Below are positions 44,001 through 51,416 of a stretch of 55,664 nucleotides of DNA, in pieces (the stretch's first letter is position 1; each line of letters opens with the position of its first letter). Both the position numbers and the translations under genes were made by a program. A model generated the notes under the pieces. It saw only the letters and a list, made by a program, of their open reading frames with translations, had not been told where the DNA came from and ran no database searches. The stretch comes from CAYYNP01 sp964472545 (GTDB taxonomy: Bacteria > Planctomycetota > Planctomycetia > Pirellulales > Thermoguttaceae), in the NCBI GenBank assembly GCA_964472545.1, contig CAYYNP010000028.1, positions 1-55,664 of the forward strand, in the 5' to 3' direction.

Positions 44001-46279
44001 CCGCCGGGCCGGGGCGCCCGCGACCGGACGCGGCGAAGAAGCTGCAAGCGAAACTCGGCGGCGCGCTCGGCAAGGACGTGTTTACCGTCCGCGAGTACCG
44101 CCACGTCCGCAGCGGCGAGACGTTTGGCGTGCGGTACGACTTCAAGGAAACGCTCTTCTGGCATCCGCTGCTGATCGCCGACGCCGACGGATTCGCCGAG
44201 GTCTCGTTCGATCTGTCCGATTCGACCACCATGTTCCGGCTGCTGGCCGACGCCCATCACGGCGGACGGATCGGTTCCGGGCAGTCGGAGGTCGTCTCGA
44301 AGTTGCCGTTTAGCCTCGAGCCCCGCTTGCCGCTGGAAGTGACCGCCGGCGACCGGATCGACGTGCCGCTGGCGGTGGTCAACGATACGCGGTCGGAGTT
44401 GGCGGTCGCCGTGTCGATCGACCACGGCGAGGCGGTTACGCTTCAAGACGATGCAAAGCGCGACCTTGCGCTGGCTCCCGAAGAGCGTCACCGAGAGTAT
44501 TTCGCACTCGATGTGACCGGCCGGAAGGGCGATTGCCCGCTCGCGTTTAGCGGTGAGGCAGACGGGGCGTTCGGCACGCTCGGCGATCAGATCGTGCGCA
44601 AGCTGAAGGTCGTGCCGCCCGGCTTCCCCAAGAGTCTCTCGTACAGCGGCCGGATCGACGGCACGCGGGAAGTGGTTGTCGATTTGAGCGAGCCCTGGGT
44701 GCCCGGCACGTTGGAGGTCACCGTTGACGCCTTCCCGTCGGCGCTGGCCGATCTGCAACAGGGTGTCGAGGGCATCCTCCGCGAGCCGTGCGGTTGTTTC
44801 GAGCAGGCCTCGACGTCGAACTATCCCAACGTCCTCTCGCTGCAATACATACAAGAGCAGGAGATGGACGCCCCGGCCGCGGCCCGACGTGCGCGGGCGT
44901 TGTTGAAGAAGGGCTACGGCCGGCTCACCGGCTACGAATGCCAGGCCGACGGCCGCCCCGGCGGCTACGAGTGGTTCGGGGCCAACCCGCCCCACGAGGC
45001 CCTGACCGCCTACGGCCTGATGCAGTTTCGCGACATGGCCGAGGTCTACGAGGTCGACGCGAAGATGGTCGATCGCACGGCCGAGTGGCTGATGGCCCGC
45101 AGCAACGACGAAGGCGGCTTCGAGCGCAGCGAAAAGGCCGTCGACAGCTTCGGCCGGGCCACGCCGGAGATTACCGACGCCTATATCACGTGGGCCCTTT
45201 CGGAGTCGGGCCAAGAAGGGATCAAGAAGCAGATCGCCCGCGTGGGGGAATTGGGACAAGCGTCGGACGATCCCTATCTGGTGGCGCTGGCCGCCGCCGC
45301 TACGATCAATGCAAGTAAGCAGTTGGAAGACGAAGGGGAATCGAACGAAGAGGCCGAGAAACTCGCCGAGAAACTCGCCGAACGAAGTAAAGAGTTCTGC
45401 AAGAAACTGGCCGACGCCCAGGCCGACGACGGACACTTGCAAGGCACCGACGGCTCGATCACCCGTAGCGGCGGACAGGCCTTGAAGGTCGAGACCACCG
45501 CCCTGGCTGCGTTGGCCTGGCTGAAGCAGCCGGAGTTCACCGAGCAGGCCAATCGGGCGATCGAGTGGCTGGTGGCCAACCGCCAAGGCTCCGGCGGTTT
45601 CGGTTCCACCCAGGCCACCATCCTGGCCCTGAAGGCGCTGGTCGAACACTCCAAGGCCAACCGCAAAACGCTCGCCGCGGGCAAGCTGGTCATCAAACGT
45701 GACGACCTCTCGATCGTCGAATTCGCCTTCGAGGCCGACAGGCGGGAGACGATCGAAGTCGACGGGCTGGAAGCCGACCTGCAACCCGGCGAGAACAAAC
45801 TCTCGATCAGTCTCACGGGCGAAAACCAGATGCCCTATGCGTTGGACGTCCGCTATCGCTCGGAGAAACCGGACGACGACGAGAACTGCCCGCTGTCTCT
45901 GTCGACGAAGCTACAGCAGCCGCAGGTCACCTCCGGCGAGACGGTGGGGCTACTGGCCGAGTTGGGCAACACCGACGACGCCGAAGGCCAGCCGATGACC
46001 GTCGCCATTCTCGGCCTGCCCGCCGGGCTCGAAGTCCGCACCGAACAGCTCGACGAATTGAAGCAGGCCGGCGCGTTCGACTACTACGAGACCCGGGCGC
46101 GGGAGGTGATTTGCTACTGGCGCTCGCTGGCCCCGGGCCGGAAGATCGAAATCAAGCTCGATCTGATCGCCGCCGTGCCGGGCAAGTACACCGGCCCCGC
46201 CTCGCGGACGTATCTCTACTACACGTCCGAGCAGAAGCGCTGGGCCGATCCGCTCTCGATCGAGATCACCCGCCCCTAA
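41030..46279 (+). CDS. Transmembrane alpha-2-macroglobulin with putative anti-sigma N-terminus
   Basis: 1749 residues from ATG 41030. Residues 1-60 are helical and acidic (LLELVYDLLPGADAGELRER), like planctomycete anti-sigma N-termini but without a zinc motif. A membrane helix spans 99-117 (WVVGLAAGVLLALSLGGYW). Macroglobulin-type beta domains fill about 130-780 and end with LLLATRGWRRF. Two further membrane helices (about 798-850) and a charged/Pro-rich linker follow. Then come the A2M domain (about 1020-1130) and the thioester domain with CGCFEQ (C1256, Q1259). Thioester A2Ms covalently trap proteases. Pairing with an ECF sigma suggests a signalling role. Confidence 0.85.
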   Translation: MSIDSETRQRLLELVYDLLPGADAGELRERIDGDEELAEAYAEAEQTAGLFSEAVKLRQPPITLTRPRPVGKRAVPADTPEAAARIEPAQTSPWAKAANWVVGLAAGVLLALSLGGYWYDRRERTKIAARPVRLQVTGPANLHAGVPAEYVINTTTIDGDPLPARIKYAVCSPEEATEPKWHNNTTDEHGRFRIHVPGDSVFASHAVLKVVAEHTDEADEAEAIETRLPVDASRYVTHLALDKPLYRADEPGETVYYRSLTLSRFGSIAQEPTPIRFEILDPGGAVVPDSAVEGTTNRGVGCGAFAVPPGLPGGEYTLLARSRDGSFPERRREFAIRHYRLPRLKKELEFDRDSYAPGATVIADFVAHRAAGPPAADAQLQITAVVDGETIHSEQKQADATGSCQIEFALPEKIDRGDGFLHVTADDGGNREPTIKTIPINLGKVTVEFFPEGGQLAGGLENRVYFVARDPLGEPVDIRGTVIDGNGAVAQGTASKAVATVHDGMGSFTFEPNVTHHYRLQITSPPGVDDQPLPEVSPLQVALNAGPGVFEAGEPLAFELRAAKPRIPLVVSAWCRGVQVGQQTVVTSADPATFPVSIPLDEENVGDVGGVIRLTVHDFNFDPPRPIAERLVYRRPSRGLVVEAGGQSEHHAPGDRVKLSVRVTDETGEAVPAALGVAVVDDRLLSLADDDTAGLQTHVLLSTEIEDPEDLEEADFYLSDDPEAPAALDLLLATRGWRRFVEKTLDELSEAEHDVDALAQLAALGSPACPPAMFDNMAEVRKKYETSVAEYEAGHTKTLTAVTTLSFLGGLALMLLVAMLGLLRVVTGIHLWVPALGVTGCCAAIGYFLMTPIGLIPESELAVAFAEFSIEPPEDEEDGKAKRDDTFDGETKAEAFKREEEEGVKDTDEAADPTAPAEPAPAAPEPADPAPADAPMPALPASGPAAAGEAHDGQFKEALRDKRGRALYLDDMEAGWEMARRRKAAELRRAAAGPGRPRPDAAKKLQAKLGGALGKDVFTVREYRHVRSGETFGVRYDFKETLFWHPLLIADADGFAEVSFDLSDSTTMFRLLADAHHGGRIGSGQSEVVSKLPFSLEPRLPLEVTAGDRIDVPLAVVNDTRSELAVAVSIDHGEAVTLQDDAKRDLALAPEERHREYFALDVTGRKGDCPLAFSGEADGAFGTLGDQIVRKLKVVPPGFPKSLSYSGRIDGTREVVVDLSEPWVPGTLEVTVDAFPSALADLQQGVEGILREPCGCFEQASTSNYPNVLSLQYIQEQEMDAPAAARRARALLKKGYGRLTGYECQADGRPGGYEWFGANPPHEALTAYGLMQFRDMAEVYEVDAKMVDRTAEWLMARSNDEGGFERSEKAVDSFGRATPEITDAYITWALSESGQEGIKKQIARVGELGQASDDPYLVALAAAATINASKQLEDEGESNEEAEKLAEKLAERSKEFCKKLADAQADDGHLQGTDGSITRSGGQALKVETTALAALAWLKQPEFTEQANRAIEWLVANRQGSGGFGSTQATILALKALVEHSKANRKTLAAGKLVIKRDDLSIVEFAFEADRRETIEVDGLEADLQPGENKLSISLTGENQMPYALDVRYRSEKPDDDENCPLSLSTKLQQPQVTSGETVGLLAELGNTDDAEGQPMTVAILGLPAGLEVRTEQLDELKQAGAFDYYETRAREVICYWRSLAPGRKIEIKLDLIAAVPGKYTGPASRTYLYYTSEQKRWADPLSIEITRP

Positions 46280-46373
46280 GGGTACGATCGGCGGTGGCTG
46301 TTTTGTGCGGGGAGACTCCGATCCGAACGTGACTTTCTTCCGTCGATCGGGTATGTTACGGGGAATAGGTTGA

Positions 46374-46406
46374 GGGTGGCTGGGGCAAAGCGCAGCGGTG
46401 CCCCAG
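46374..46406 (+). repeat. GGGTGGCTGGGGCAAAGCGC repeat
   Basis: Single copy ending GGTGCCCCAG, between the alpha-2-macroglobulin gene and the aldo/keto reductase gene. The same variant is at 55580-55614. Confidence 0.85.
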
Positions 46407-46458
46407 TACATCACGCCCACACGCCGTACCAAGAGAAGATCCAACAAGGGAGATTCCC

Positions 46459-47472
46459 ATGAAACGACGAACGTTCCTCCAAACCATGAGCACCGCGGCC
46501 GCCGGCACCACGCTCGGCGCAACGTCGGCCGTACGCGGCGAAGACGAGGCTCCCGGTGGCATGCCGCGGCGGGAAGTCGGGCGGACCGGGATGAAGGCCT
46601 CGATCATCACGTTCCCCGGGTTGTCGTTGGCCCGCAACGAGCAGGAAGCAGGCACCGCGAAGCTACACGACGCCTTGAAGCGCGGCGTGAACTACTTCGA
46701 CGTGGCTCCGGCCTACGGCGACGCCGAAATCAAGATGGGCATCGGGCTTCAGGGCGTCGACCGCGACGATTACCTGCTGGCCTGCAAGACCAAGATGCGC
46801 GACAAAGAGGGCGCCAGCGAAGAGCTCGAACGATCGCTCGAAAGGCTGAAGACCGACCACTTCGACGTCTATCAACTCCACTGCCTGCAGAAGCCCGAAG
46901 AGGTCGACGAGGCGTTGGCCCCCGGCGGGGCGATGGAGACGATCCTCGCGGCCAAAAAGGAAGGCAAGGTCCGCCACATCGGCTTCTCCGCCCATACGAC
47001 CAAGGCGGCCCTGGCGGCGATGAAGGCGTTCCGCTTCGACACGGTGATGTTCCCGATCACCTTCGTCGAGTATTTCTTGATGGGCTTCGGCAAGCCGGTC
47101 GTCGAACTGGCCGCCAAACAGGGGGCCGCCGTGTTGGCCATGAAGATGCTCTGCCGCGGCGGTTGGCCCCAGGGCATGGAGCGGAAGCGCAAGTGGTGGT
47201 ATCGCTGCGTCGAAGACAAGGAAGAGATCGATCTGGCCGTCCGCTTCTCCCTCTCGCAGCCGGCCGTGGTCACCGGCATCTGCCCCTCGTTCTTCGACCT
47301 GTTCGACAAATCGATCGAGGCCGGCACGGCGTATCGACCGATCACCGAAGAGCAGACCGCCCACCTACGCAAAGTCGCCGAAGGCTGCGAGTCACTCTTC
47401 CGCAGCCGGCAACAGGTGGCCAGCGCGCTGCCGATTTATCCCGAGGGGCCGCATGAGTGCGGGTATGTGTGA
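46459..47472 (+). CDS. Aldo/keto reductase, Tat-exported
   Basis: 337 residues from ATG 46459 (GGGAG upstream). Twin-arginine signal KRRTFLQTMSTAAAGTTLG. AKR features: GVNYFDVAPAYGDAEIKMG (Asp and Tyr of the catalytic tetrad), DYLLACKTKMRD (Lys), DVYQLHCLQKPEEVD (His), and IGFSAHTTKAALAAM. All four catalytic residues are present. It may lack the bound Fe-S cluster of some relatives; the C-terminal Cys pattern (MLCRGGW, GICPSFFD, EGCESLF) leaves that open. Substrate unknown. It is probably transcribed alone. Confidence 0.87.
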   Translation: MKRRTFLQTMSTAAAGTTLGATSAVRGEDEAPGGMPRREVGRTGMKASIITFPGLSLARNEQEAGTAKLHDALKRGVNYFDVAPAYGDAEIKMGIGLQGVDRDDYLLACKTKMRDKEGASEELERSLERLKTDHFDVYQLHCLQKPEEVDEALAPGGAMETILAAKKEGKVRHIGFSAHTTKAALAAMKAFRFDTVMFPITFVEYFLMGFGKPVVELAAKQGAAVLAMKMLCRGGWPQGMERKRKWWYRCVEDKEEIDLAVRFSLSQPAVVTGICPSFFDLFDKSIEAGTAYRPITEEQTAHLRKVAEGCESLFRSRQQVASALPIYPEGPHECGYV

Positions 47473-47496
47473 GCGAGTTGCGTCGGACATCCGTAC

Positions 47497-47516
47497 CTGA
47501 ATTCGCAAGAATTCAG
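47497..47516. repeat. CTGAATTCGCAAGAATTCAG hairpin
   Basis: Perfect 8-bp stem with a 4-nt loop, 25 nt after the aldo/keto reductase stop. Relative of 21596-21615. A further partial copy is near 52719-52735. Confidence 0.7.
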
Positions 47517-47556
47517 AGAATCCCGTCGTTCGAAACGTCGCCTGTACTTCTCAGAT

Positions 47557-47656
47557 GGGTGGCTGGGGTCGGAATGCGAGGAACGAGCGTTCCGCCCCCA
47601 GAACACCAGCCCTGGGGGCTCGGTGCTCGTCCCTCGCACGTCGACCCCAGCCACCC
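47557..47656. repeat. REPIN-like palindrome, copy B (GGGTGGCTGGGG family)
   Basis: Arms of about 45 bp starting GGGTGGCTGGGGTCG and carrying GCCCCCAG, with a 10-nt loop. Same element as 31381-31486. It sits between the converging aldo/keto reductase gene and the orphan gene at 47673. Confidence 0.92.
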
Positions 47657-47672
47657 GTTGAAGGACTCGTGC

Positions 47673-48212
47673 CTATCCCTCCACTGCTGCGAGAATGATC
47701 TTCCAGTCTTTGAAGTGCACCACCAAGTCGTGATCTCCGCCGAAGATCTCGTGGCCTCTCGTGCCCTTGATATCGCTGTACGCAAGCTCGAAATCGGTAT
47801 GCTCTGAGATCCGCAAACCGATCCCGATGAGTTGCAATACGTCCGGGACATGTTCAGCCGATCGAACCTTCGCGCAGAGCTCTGCATCGTCTTTGATCCA
47901 AGTCCTGAGCGGTTCAAACAGCGCTTCTCGCACAGGGATCTCGATTTCGGGCCAGCGCCGTTCGATCTCGCGGAAGAGTGCGTGCGTCGATTCCCTTGGT
48001 GCAGAATCGTCTCCAACCGCGATGATGCCAATCTCCCGTTGAAGAGGGGCGAAGAGAACACGTCCGTGCCATATCTTTGGCAAAGGTATCTCTTCTCGCT
48101 CGTATGCACTCCCGGGGAGTGCGGATACGTGGCCGGGGAACATCTCGCCGAATACCGGATCGACTATGCGTCTTCCAACAAAGACTTCCTTCAGCCACTT
48201 CCAGAACCCCAT
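47673..48212 (-). CDS. Unrecognised 179-residue soluble protein
   Basis: The ATG at 48212 follows GGAGGATTCAC (7-nt spacing), a good ribosome-binding site. Residues 1-20 are basic and amphipathic (GFWKWLKEVFVGRRIVDPVF). The remainder is a mixed fold with FAPLQREIGIIAVGDDSAP, ERRWPEIEIPVREALFEPL and a C-terminal strand pair DHDLVVHFKDWKIILAAVEG. Shape and size resemble small DUF/immunity-type proteins associated with polymorphic toxins, but no toxin gene is adjacent. I make no functional claim. Confidence 0.65.
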   Translation of the reverse strand: MGFWKWLKEVFVGRRIVDPVFGEMFPGHVSALPGSAYEREEIPLPKIWHGRVLFAPLQREIGIIAVGDDSAPRESTHALFREIERRWPEIEIPVREALFEPLRTWIKDDAELCAKVRSAEHVPDVLQLIGIGLRISEHTDFELAYSDIKGTRGHEIFGGDHDLVVHFKDWKIILAAVEG

Positions 48213-48271
48213 GTGAATCCTCCCACGAAATGGTCCAGATCGTGTCTCAAACGGGCATCCGCCGTCTCCTT

Positions 48272-50071
48272 CTACGATCCCGGCCCAATCGTCACCTCGA
48301 TCGGCTTCGCCGTTACCTGATCGAATTGCCCACCGCGGCCGAGGCCGACGACTTGTAGCTCAACGGGGCCGTTGCCGAGCGCCTTCGGATTGACGGCCGC
48401 CGTGCCCTTCTCGCCGTTGATCCGGCCGACGACGTGGCTGTTGTGCATCACCGTGATGCCGATCGAGCCGGGGGAACTGGCGGTGATCAGCAGCGGCTTG
48501 GTGTGGTCGAGCAGCCGAGAGCGTAGCACGCGGGCGGTGATCGTGCGGCCGTGGTTGGCGGTGGTAAGCGGGAAGATCTTGCGGCCCTGCGAAGCGATCG
48601 GGCCGGATTCGACGGCCACCACGCGGAATTCGTGATAGCCGTCGGCCAGCCGGGCGGAGTCCAGTTCGATCGATTTGCCCGGACCGCAAAGGGCTCGGCG
48701 CCAGCCGTCGATGAACAACTCGAACCGCTGCACTTCGCCGCCACGGGGGAGGGTTGCCGTGGGGGTGAGCGTGATCGGACCTTTGACGGTCGCCCCGGGC
48801 TCGACGCCTTCGACGGAAACCTCGGGGATATTGGCCCAGGGCCGGCAGAGCGGGTCGCCCACGATCAAGAGTTGATACGGCCCGTGGACCGATTGATAGA
48901 AGGCCTCGGCGAGCGTGCAGCCGCGGGCGTAGTGGACGTGGATCGAGGCCAAGGGGAATTTGCTCTGGATGGCGTAGGGCTCCTGAACCGTGCCGCTGGC
49001 GCCGGCGGCGCCGTAACGGAGGAACTCCGAGAGCGGCGTCTGGCCGCTGGGCGACCGCATGGCCCCGCCCCAACTTGTCAGGTGTTCGCAGATCGCGCCG
49101 GGTTGGATCGTGCTGCCGGAGGCCTTCCAATTGAAGATCGACGTGCCGACCATCGCCCCTTGCACGTCGGACTTCTTCATCGGCAGTTTGCCTTGGACGA
49201 CCTCGGCCGCCACGCCCAGTTCGGCGAGTTCCTTGACCGCGCTATCGAAGTTCCTCTCGCGGGTCGTGGAGCGGACTTCGCCTTCGACGCGGCAGAAGTA
49301 GATCGTGCCCTTGGGATGCGTGCCGTCGGCGGCGGCGCTGCGGCGAAGATAGCTCAGCACCTCGGCGACCGAGTTGGCCCGATTGACCGTGCCGCGCGGC
49401 CCCGGCGTAACACCCAGCACGGTCGAGAGCATGTAGCGGCGTCCGCCCGAGGCGACCAACTCGCCCCGCCGGCCGAATTGATACGCGCTGCGGAAGGCGA
49501 GCGTGGGCAGGTCCTTCTGCTCGTCGTAGCCGACCCGGGTGTAGCGATTGGCGTCGAGTTGCATGTAGCCGGCGAAGCCCGCCAGCACCGGCTGCCAAAG
49601 ATAGGTCATCGAGTTGATCGAGCCGCCGTCGGTCAGGTGCGTCGGCCAGCGGGCTGCCGTCGACGGAGTATCCGGCGGCAGCATCGTCATCAGCTTGGCC
49701 TTGGCCTTGGCGATGTCGACCGCCAGGCGGATCTTCCACGGAAAGTCGCAAGAGTAGATGATGTAGTCGATCTGCCCGATCAGCTTCCGGTCTTCGATCG
49801 TCTTGAGCACGGGCCGCAGGATCTTCTCGCGGAAGACGTCGACGTCGGTCGCGTCGTGTACGGCGGGGCTGGGATCCCACGGCAGTTCGAGCACGTTGCA
49901 GGGCGGCACGTGGCGAAGCTGGATGAAGTGGTTGGCGACGGTCAGCGAGTCGAGGCTGTCGGAATTGACCACCAGAAACAGGTTCTCCGGCCCGCCGCCG
50001 GCCGTCGCCGGGCGGGGTGCAACGCCACAGACACAAACGGCCAGAAGCCACGGCAGAATACGTTGGTTCAT
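48272..50071 (-). CDS. TIGR03790-family exported protein
   Basis: 599 residues with signal peptide LPWLLAVCVCGVAPRPATA. The family-defining N-terminus is present (ENLFLVVNSDSLDSLTVANH, then VLELPWD). It has DYIIYSCDFPWKIRL and, further on, GTIYFCRVEGEVRS, FNWKASGSTIQPGAICEHLT and LLIVGDPLCRPW. The last about 180 residues are Ig-like beta domains. TIGR03790 proteins are known from genomes with PEP-CTERM/exosortase-type export and have no established activity; the Cys/His-containing core resembles caspase-like (C25) peptidase folds, which is my inference. Stands alone. Confidence 0.85.
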   Translation of the reverse strand: MNQRILPWLLAVCVCGVAPRPATAGGGPENLFLVVNSDSLDSLTVANHFIQLRHVPPCNVLELPWDPSPAVHDATDVDVFREKILRPVLKTIEDRKLIGQIDYIIYSCDFPWKIRLAVDIAKAKAKLMTMLPPDTPSTAARWPTHLTDGGSINSMTYLWQPVLAGFAGYMQLDANRYTRVGYDEQKDLPTLAFRSAYQFGRRGELVASGGRRYMLSTVLGVTPGPRGTVNRANSVAEVLSYLRRSAAADGTHPKGTIYFCRVEGEVRSTTRERNFDSAVKELAELGVAAEVVQGKLPMKKSDVQGAMVGTSIFNWKASGSTIQPGAICEHLTSWGGAMRSPSGQTPLSEFLRYGAAGASGTVQEPYAIQSKFPLASIHVHYARGCTLAEAFYQSVHGPYQLLIVGDPLCRPWANIPEVSVEGVEPGATVKGPITLTPTATLPRGGEVQRFELFIDGWRRALCGPGKSIELDSARLADGYHEFRVVAVESGPIASQGRKIFPLTTANHGRTITARVLRSRLLDHTKPLLITASSPGSIGITVMHNSHVVGRINGEKGTAAVNPKALGNGPVELQVVGLGRGGQFDQVTAKPIEVTIGPGS

Positions 50072-50162
50072 AAGCCTTCGACCGTGATGGGGGTTACTTC
50101 GCCGGGCGCAATACTCACTATATCATACGCCGCTGAAGCCCGCCGGGCCAGCAACCCGACAC

Positions 50163-50245
50163 GCAACGAAAAGGGGACAGGTCCAATTTGTGCGAAGCAC
50201 CCTTCGGGCCGTTCCGGCAAATTGGACCTGTCCCCTTTTCGTTGC
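50163..50245. repeat. Perfect 28-bp inverted repeat (GGGGACAGGTCC family)
   Basis: Arms 50163-50190 and 50218-50245 are identical in reverse complement, starting GCAACGAAAAGGGGACAGGT, with a 27-nt loop that is itself partly palindromic. Resembles the GGGGACAGGT REP/REPIN sequences found near RAYT (Y1 transposase) genes in many bacteria; no such transposase is in this window. Confidence 0.92.
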
Positions 50246-50310
50246 AGGCAGCGCGCTGACGCTCGGGAGCAACTAGCTTGACATCACCCCAGCCCCCCGC
50301 CATACTGTCC

Positions 50311-50366
50311 CCTATTCATCCTTCCCCACCTCCAGCACACTCACCACCATCCACTACCCACCACAC
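50311..50366 (+). repeat. Degenerate heptamer array before a DUF1080 gene
   Basis: Eight units in 7-base phase, the last four being ACTCACC, ACCATCC, ACTACCC and ACCACAC, similar to the first half of the 27962 array. It ends just before the ribosome-binding site (AAAGGA) of the gene at 50380. Confidence 0.7.
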
Positions 50367-50379
50367 GAAAGGACCCAAC

Positions 50380-51381
50380 ATGAACCGTCTCCCGCATTAC
50401 CTGCTAATCGTCGTTGCCGTCGCCGTTCTGGCCATGGCGGCCACGGCCGGCGCGAAAGAGATCACCAATCCGAAAGAGGCCGCGCTGGACCCCGATTTCG
50501 CCATCCAAGGCGAATACGTCGGCGACGGGCCGGACGAGGGCGAGAAGATCGGCGCCCAAGTGATCGCCTCGGGCAAGGGCCAGTTTCGCGTGGTCGGCTA
50601 TCGGCGTGGCCTGCCGGGCGCGGGCTGGAGCCGCGGCGATAATCGGGCCCGGCTGGAGGGCACGGCCGCGGAGCTCAAGGGCAAGGTCGAGAGTGAAGAC
50701 GGTGACGAAGGTCCGGAGCTGGTCGGCAAGATCGCCGACGGCAAGCTGACGATCAGTGACGAGGCGGGCGAGCATTCGGTCACGCTCACGCGCGTCGAAC
50801 GCAAGAGTCCCACGCTCGGCGCCAAGCCGCCGAAGGGGGCCCTGGTGATCTTCGACGGCAGCAATCTCGATATGTTCGAGCCGGTCGAAGGCCATCTGAC
50901 CGACGACAAGCTGCTGGTCTCGGGCGTCAACGTCAAGCCGGTCCTAAACAGCTACACGTTGCACCTCGAATTCCGCTTAAGCTGGATGCCCGAGGCCCGC
51001 GGCCAAGGCCGTTCGAACAGCGGCGTCTATTTCCACGACGCCTACGAGTGCCAGGTGCTCGATTCGTTCGGCCTGGAAGGGCGCAACAACGAATGCGGCG
51101 GGTTCTACAGCATCCGCGAGCCCGACGTGAACATGTGCCTGCCGCCGCTGGTCTGGCAGACCTACGACGTCGACTTCACCGCCCCGAAGTATGAAGACGG
51201 CGAGAAGGTCTCCAACGCCCGGATCACGCTGCGGCACAACGGCGTGGTGATTCACGACGACGTCGAACTCTCGCGTGGCACGCCCGGCCGCAGGGGTGAA
51301 GGCCCCGGACCGCGCGGGCTGCACCTGCAAGGCCACGGCAACAAGGTGATGTATCGCAACATCTGGGCGGTGCCCAAGTAG
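50380..51381 (+). CDS. DUF1080 (3-keto-disaccharide hydrolase-like) protein with N-terminal extension
   Basis: 333 residues from ATG 50380 (AAAGGA upstream), signal peptide LLIVVAVAVLAMAATAGA. Residues 25-145 form an extra small domain (FAIQGEYVGDGPDEG... KIADGKLTISDEAGEHSVTL), probably beta-rich. The DUF1080 sandwich follows: ALVIFDGSNLDMFE, SNSGVYFHDAYECQVLDSFG, NARITLRHNGVVIHDDVEL and GLHLQGHGNKVMYRNIW. The family often breaks down oxidised disaccharides outside the cytoplasm; this branch is uncharacterised. A second DUF1080 gene is at 27109-27789. Confidence 0.87.
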   Translation: MNRLPHYLLIVVAVAVLAMAATAGAKEITNPKEAALDPDFAIQGEYVGDGPDEGEKIGAQVIASGKGQFRVVGYRRGLPGAGWSRGDNRARLEGTAAELKGKVESEDGDEGPELVGKIADGKLTISDEAGEHSVTLTRVERKSPTLGAKPPKGALVIFDGSNLDMFEPVEGHLTDDKLLVSGVNVKPVLNSYTLHLEFRLSWMPEARGQGRSNSGVYFHDAYECQVLDSFGLEGRNNECGGFYSIREPDVNMCLPPLVWQTYDVDFTAPKYEDGEKVSNARITLRHNGVVIHDDVELSRGTPGRRGEGPGPRGLHLQGHGNKVMYRNIWAVPK

Positions 51382-51416
51382 GGTGCCCGGGCCCAGGTAG
51401 GGCCGTCGGCAGCGGC

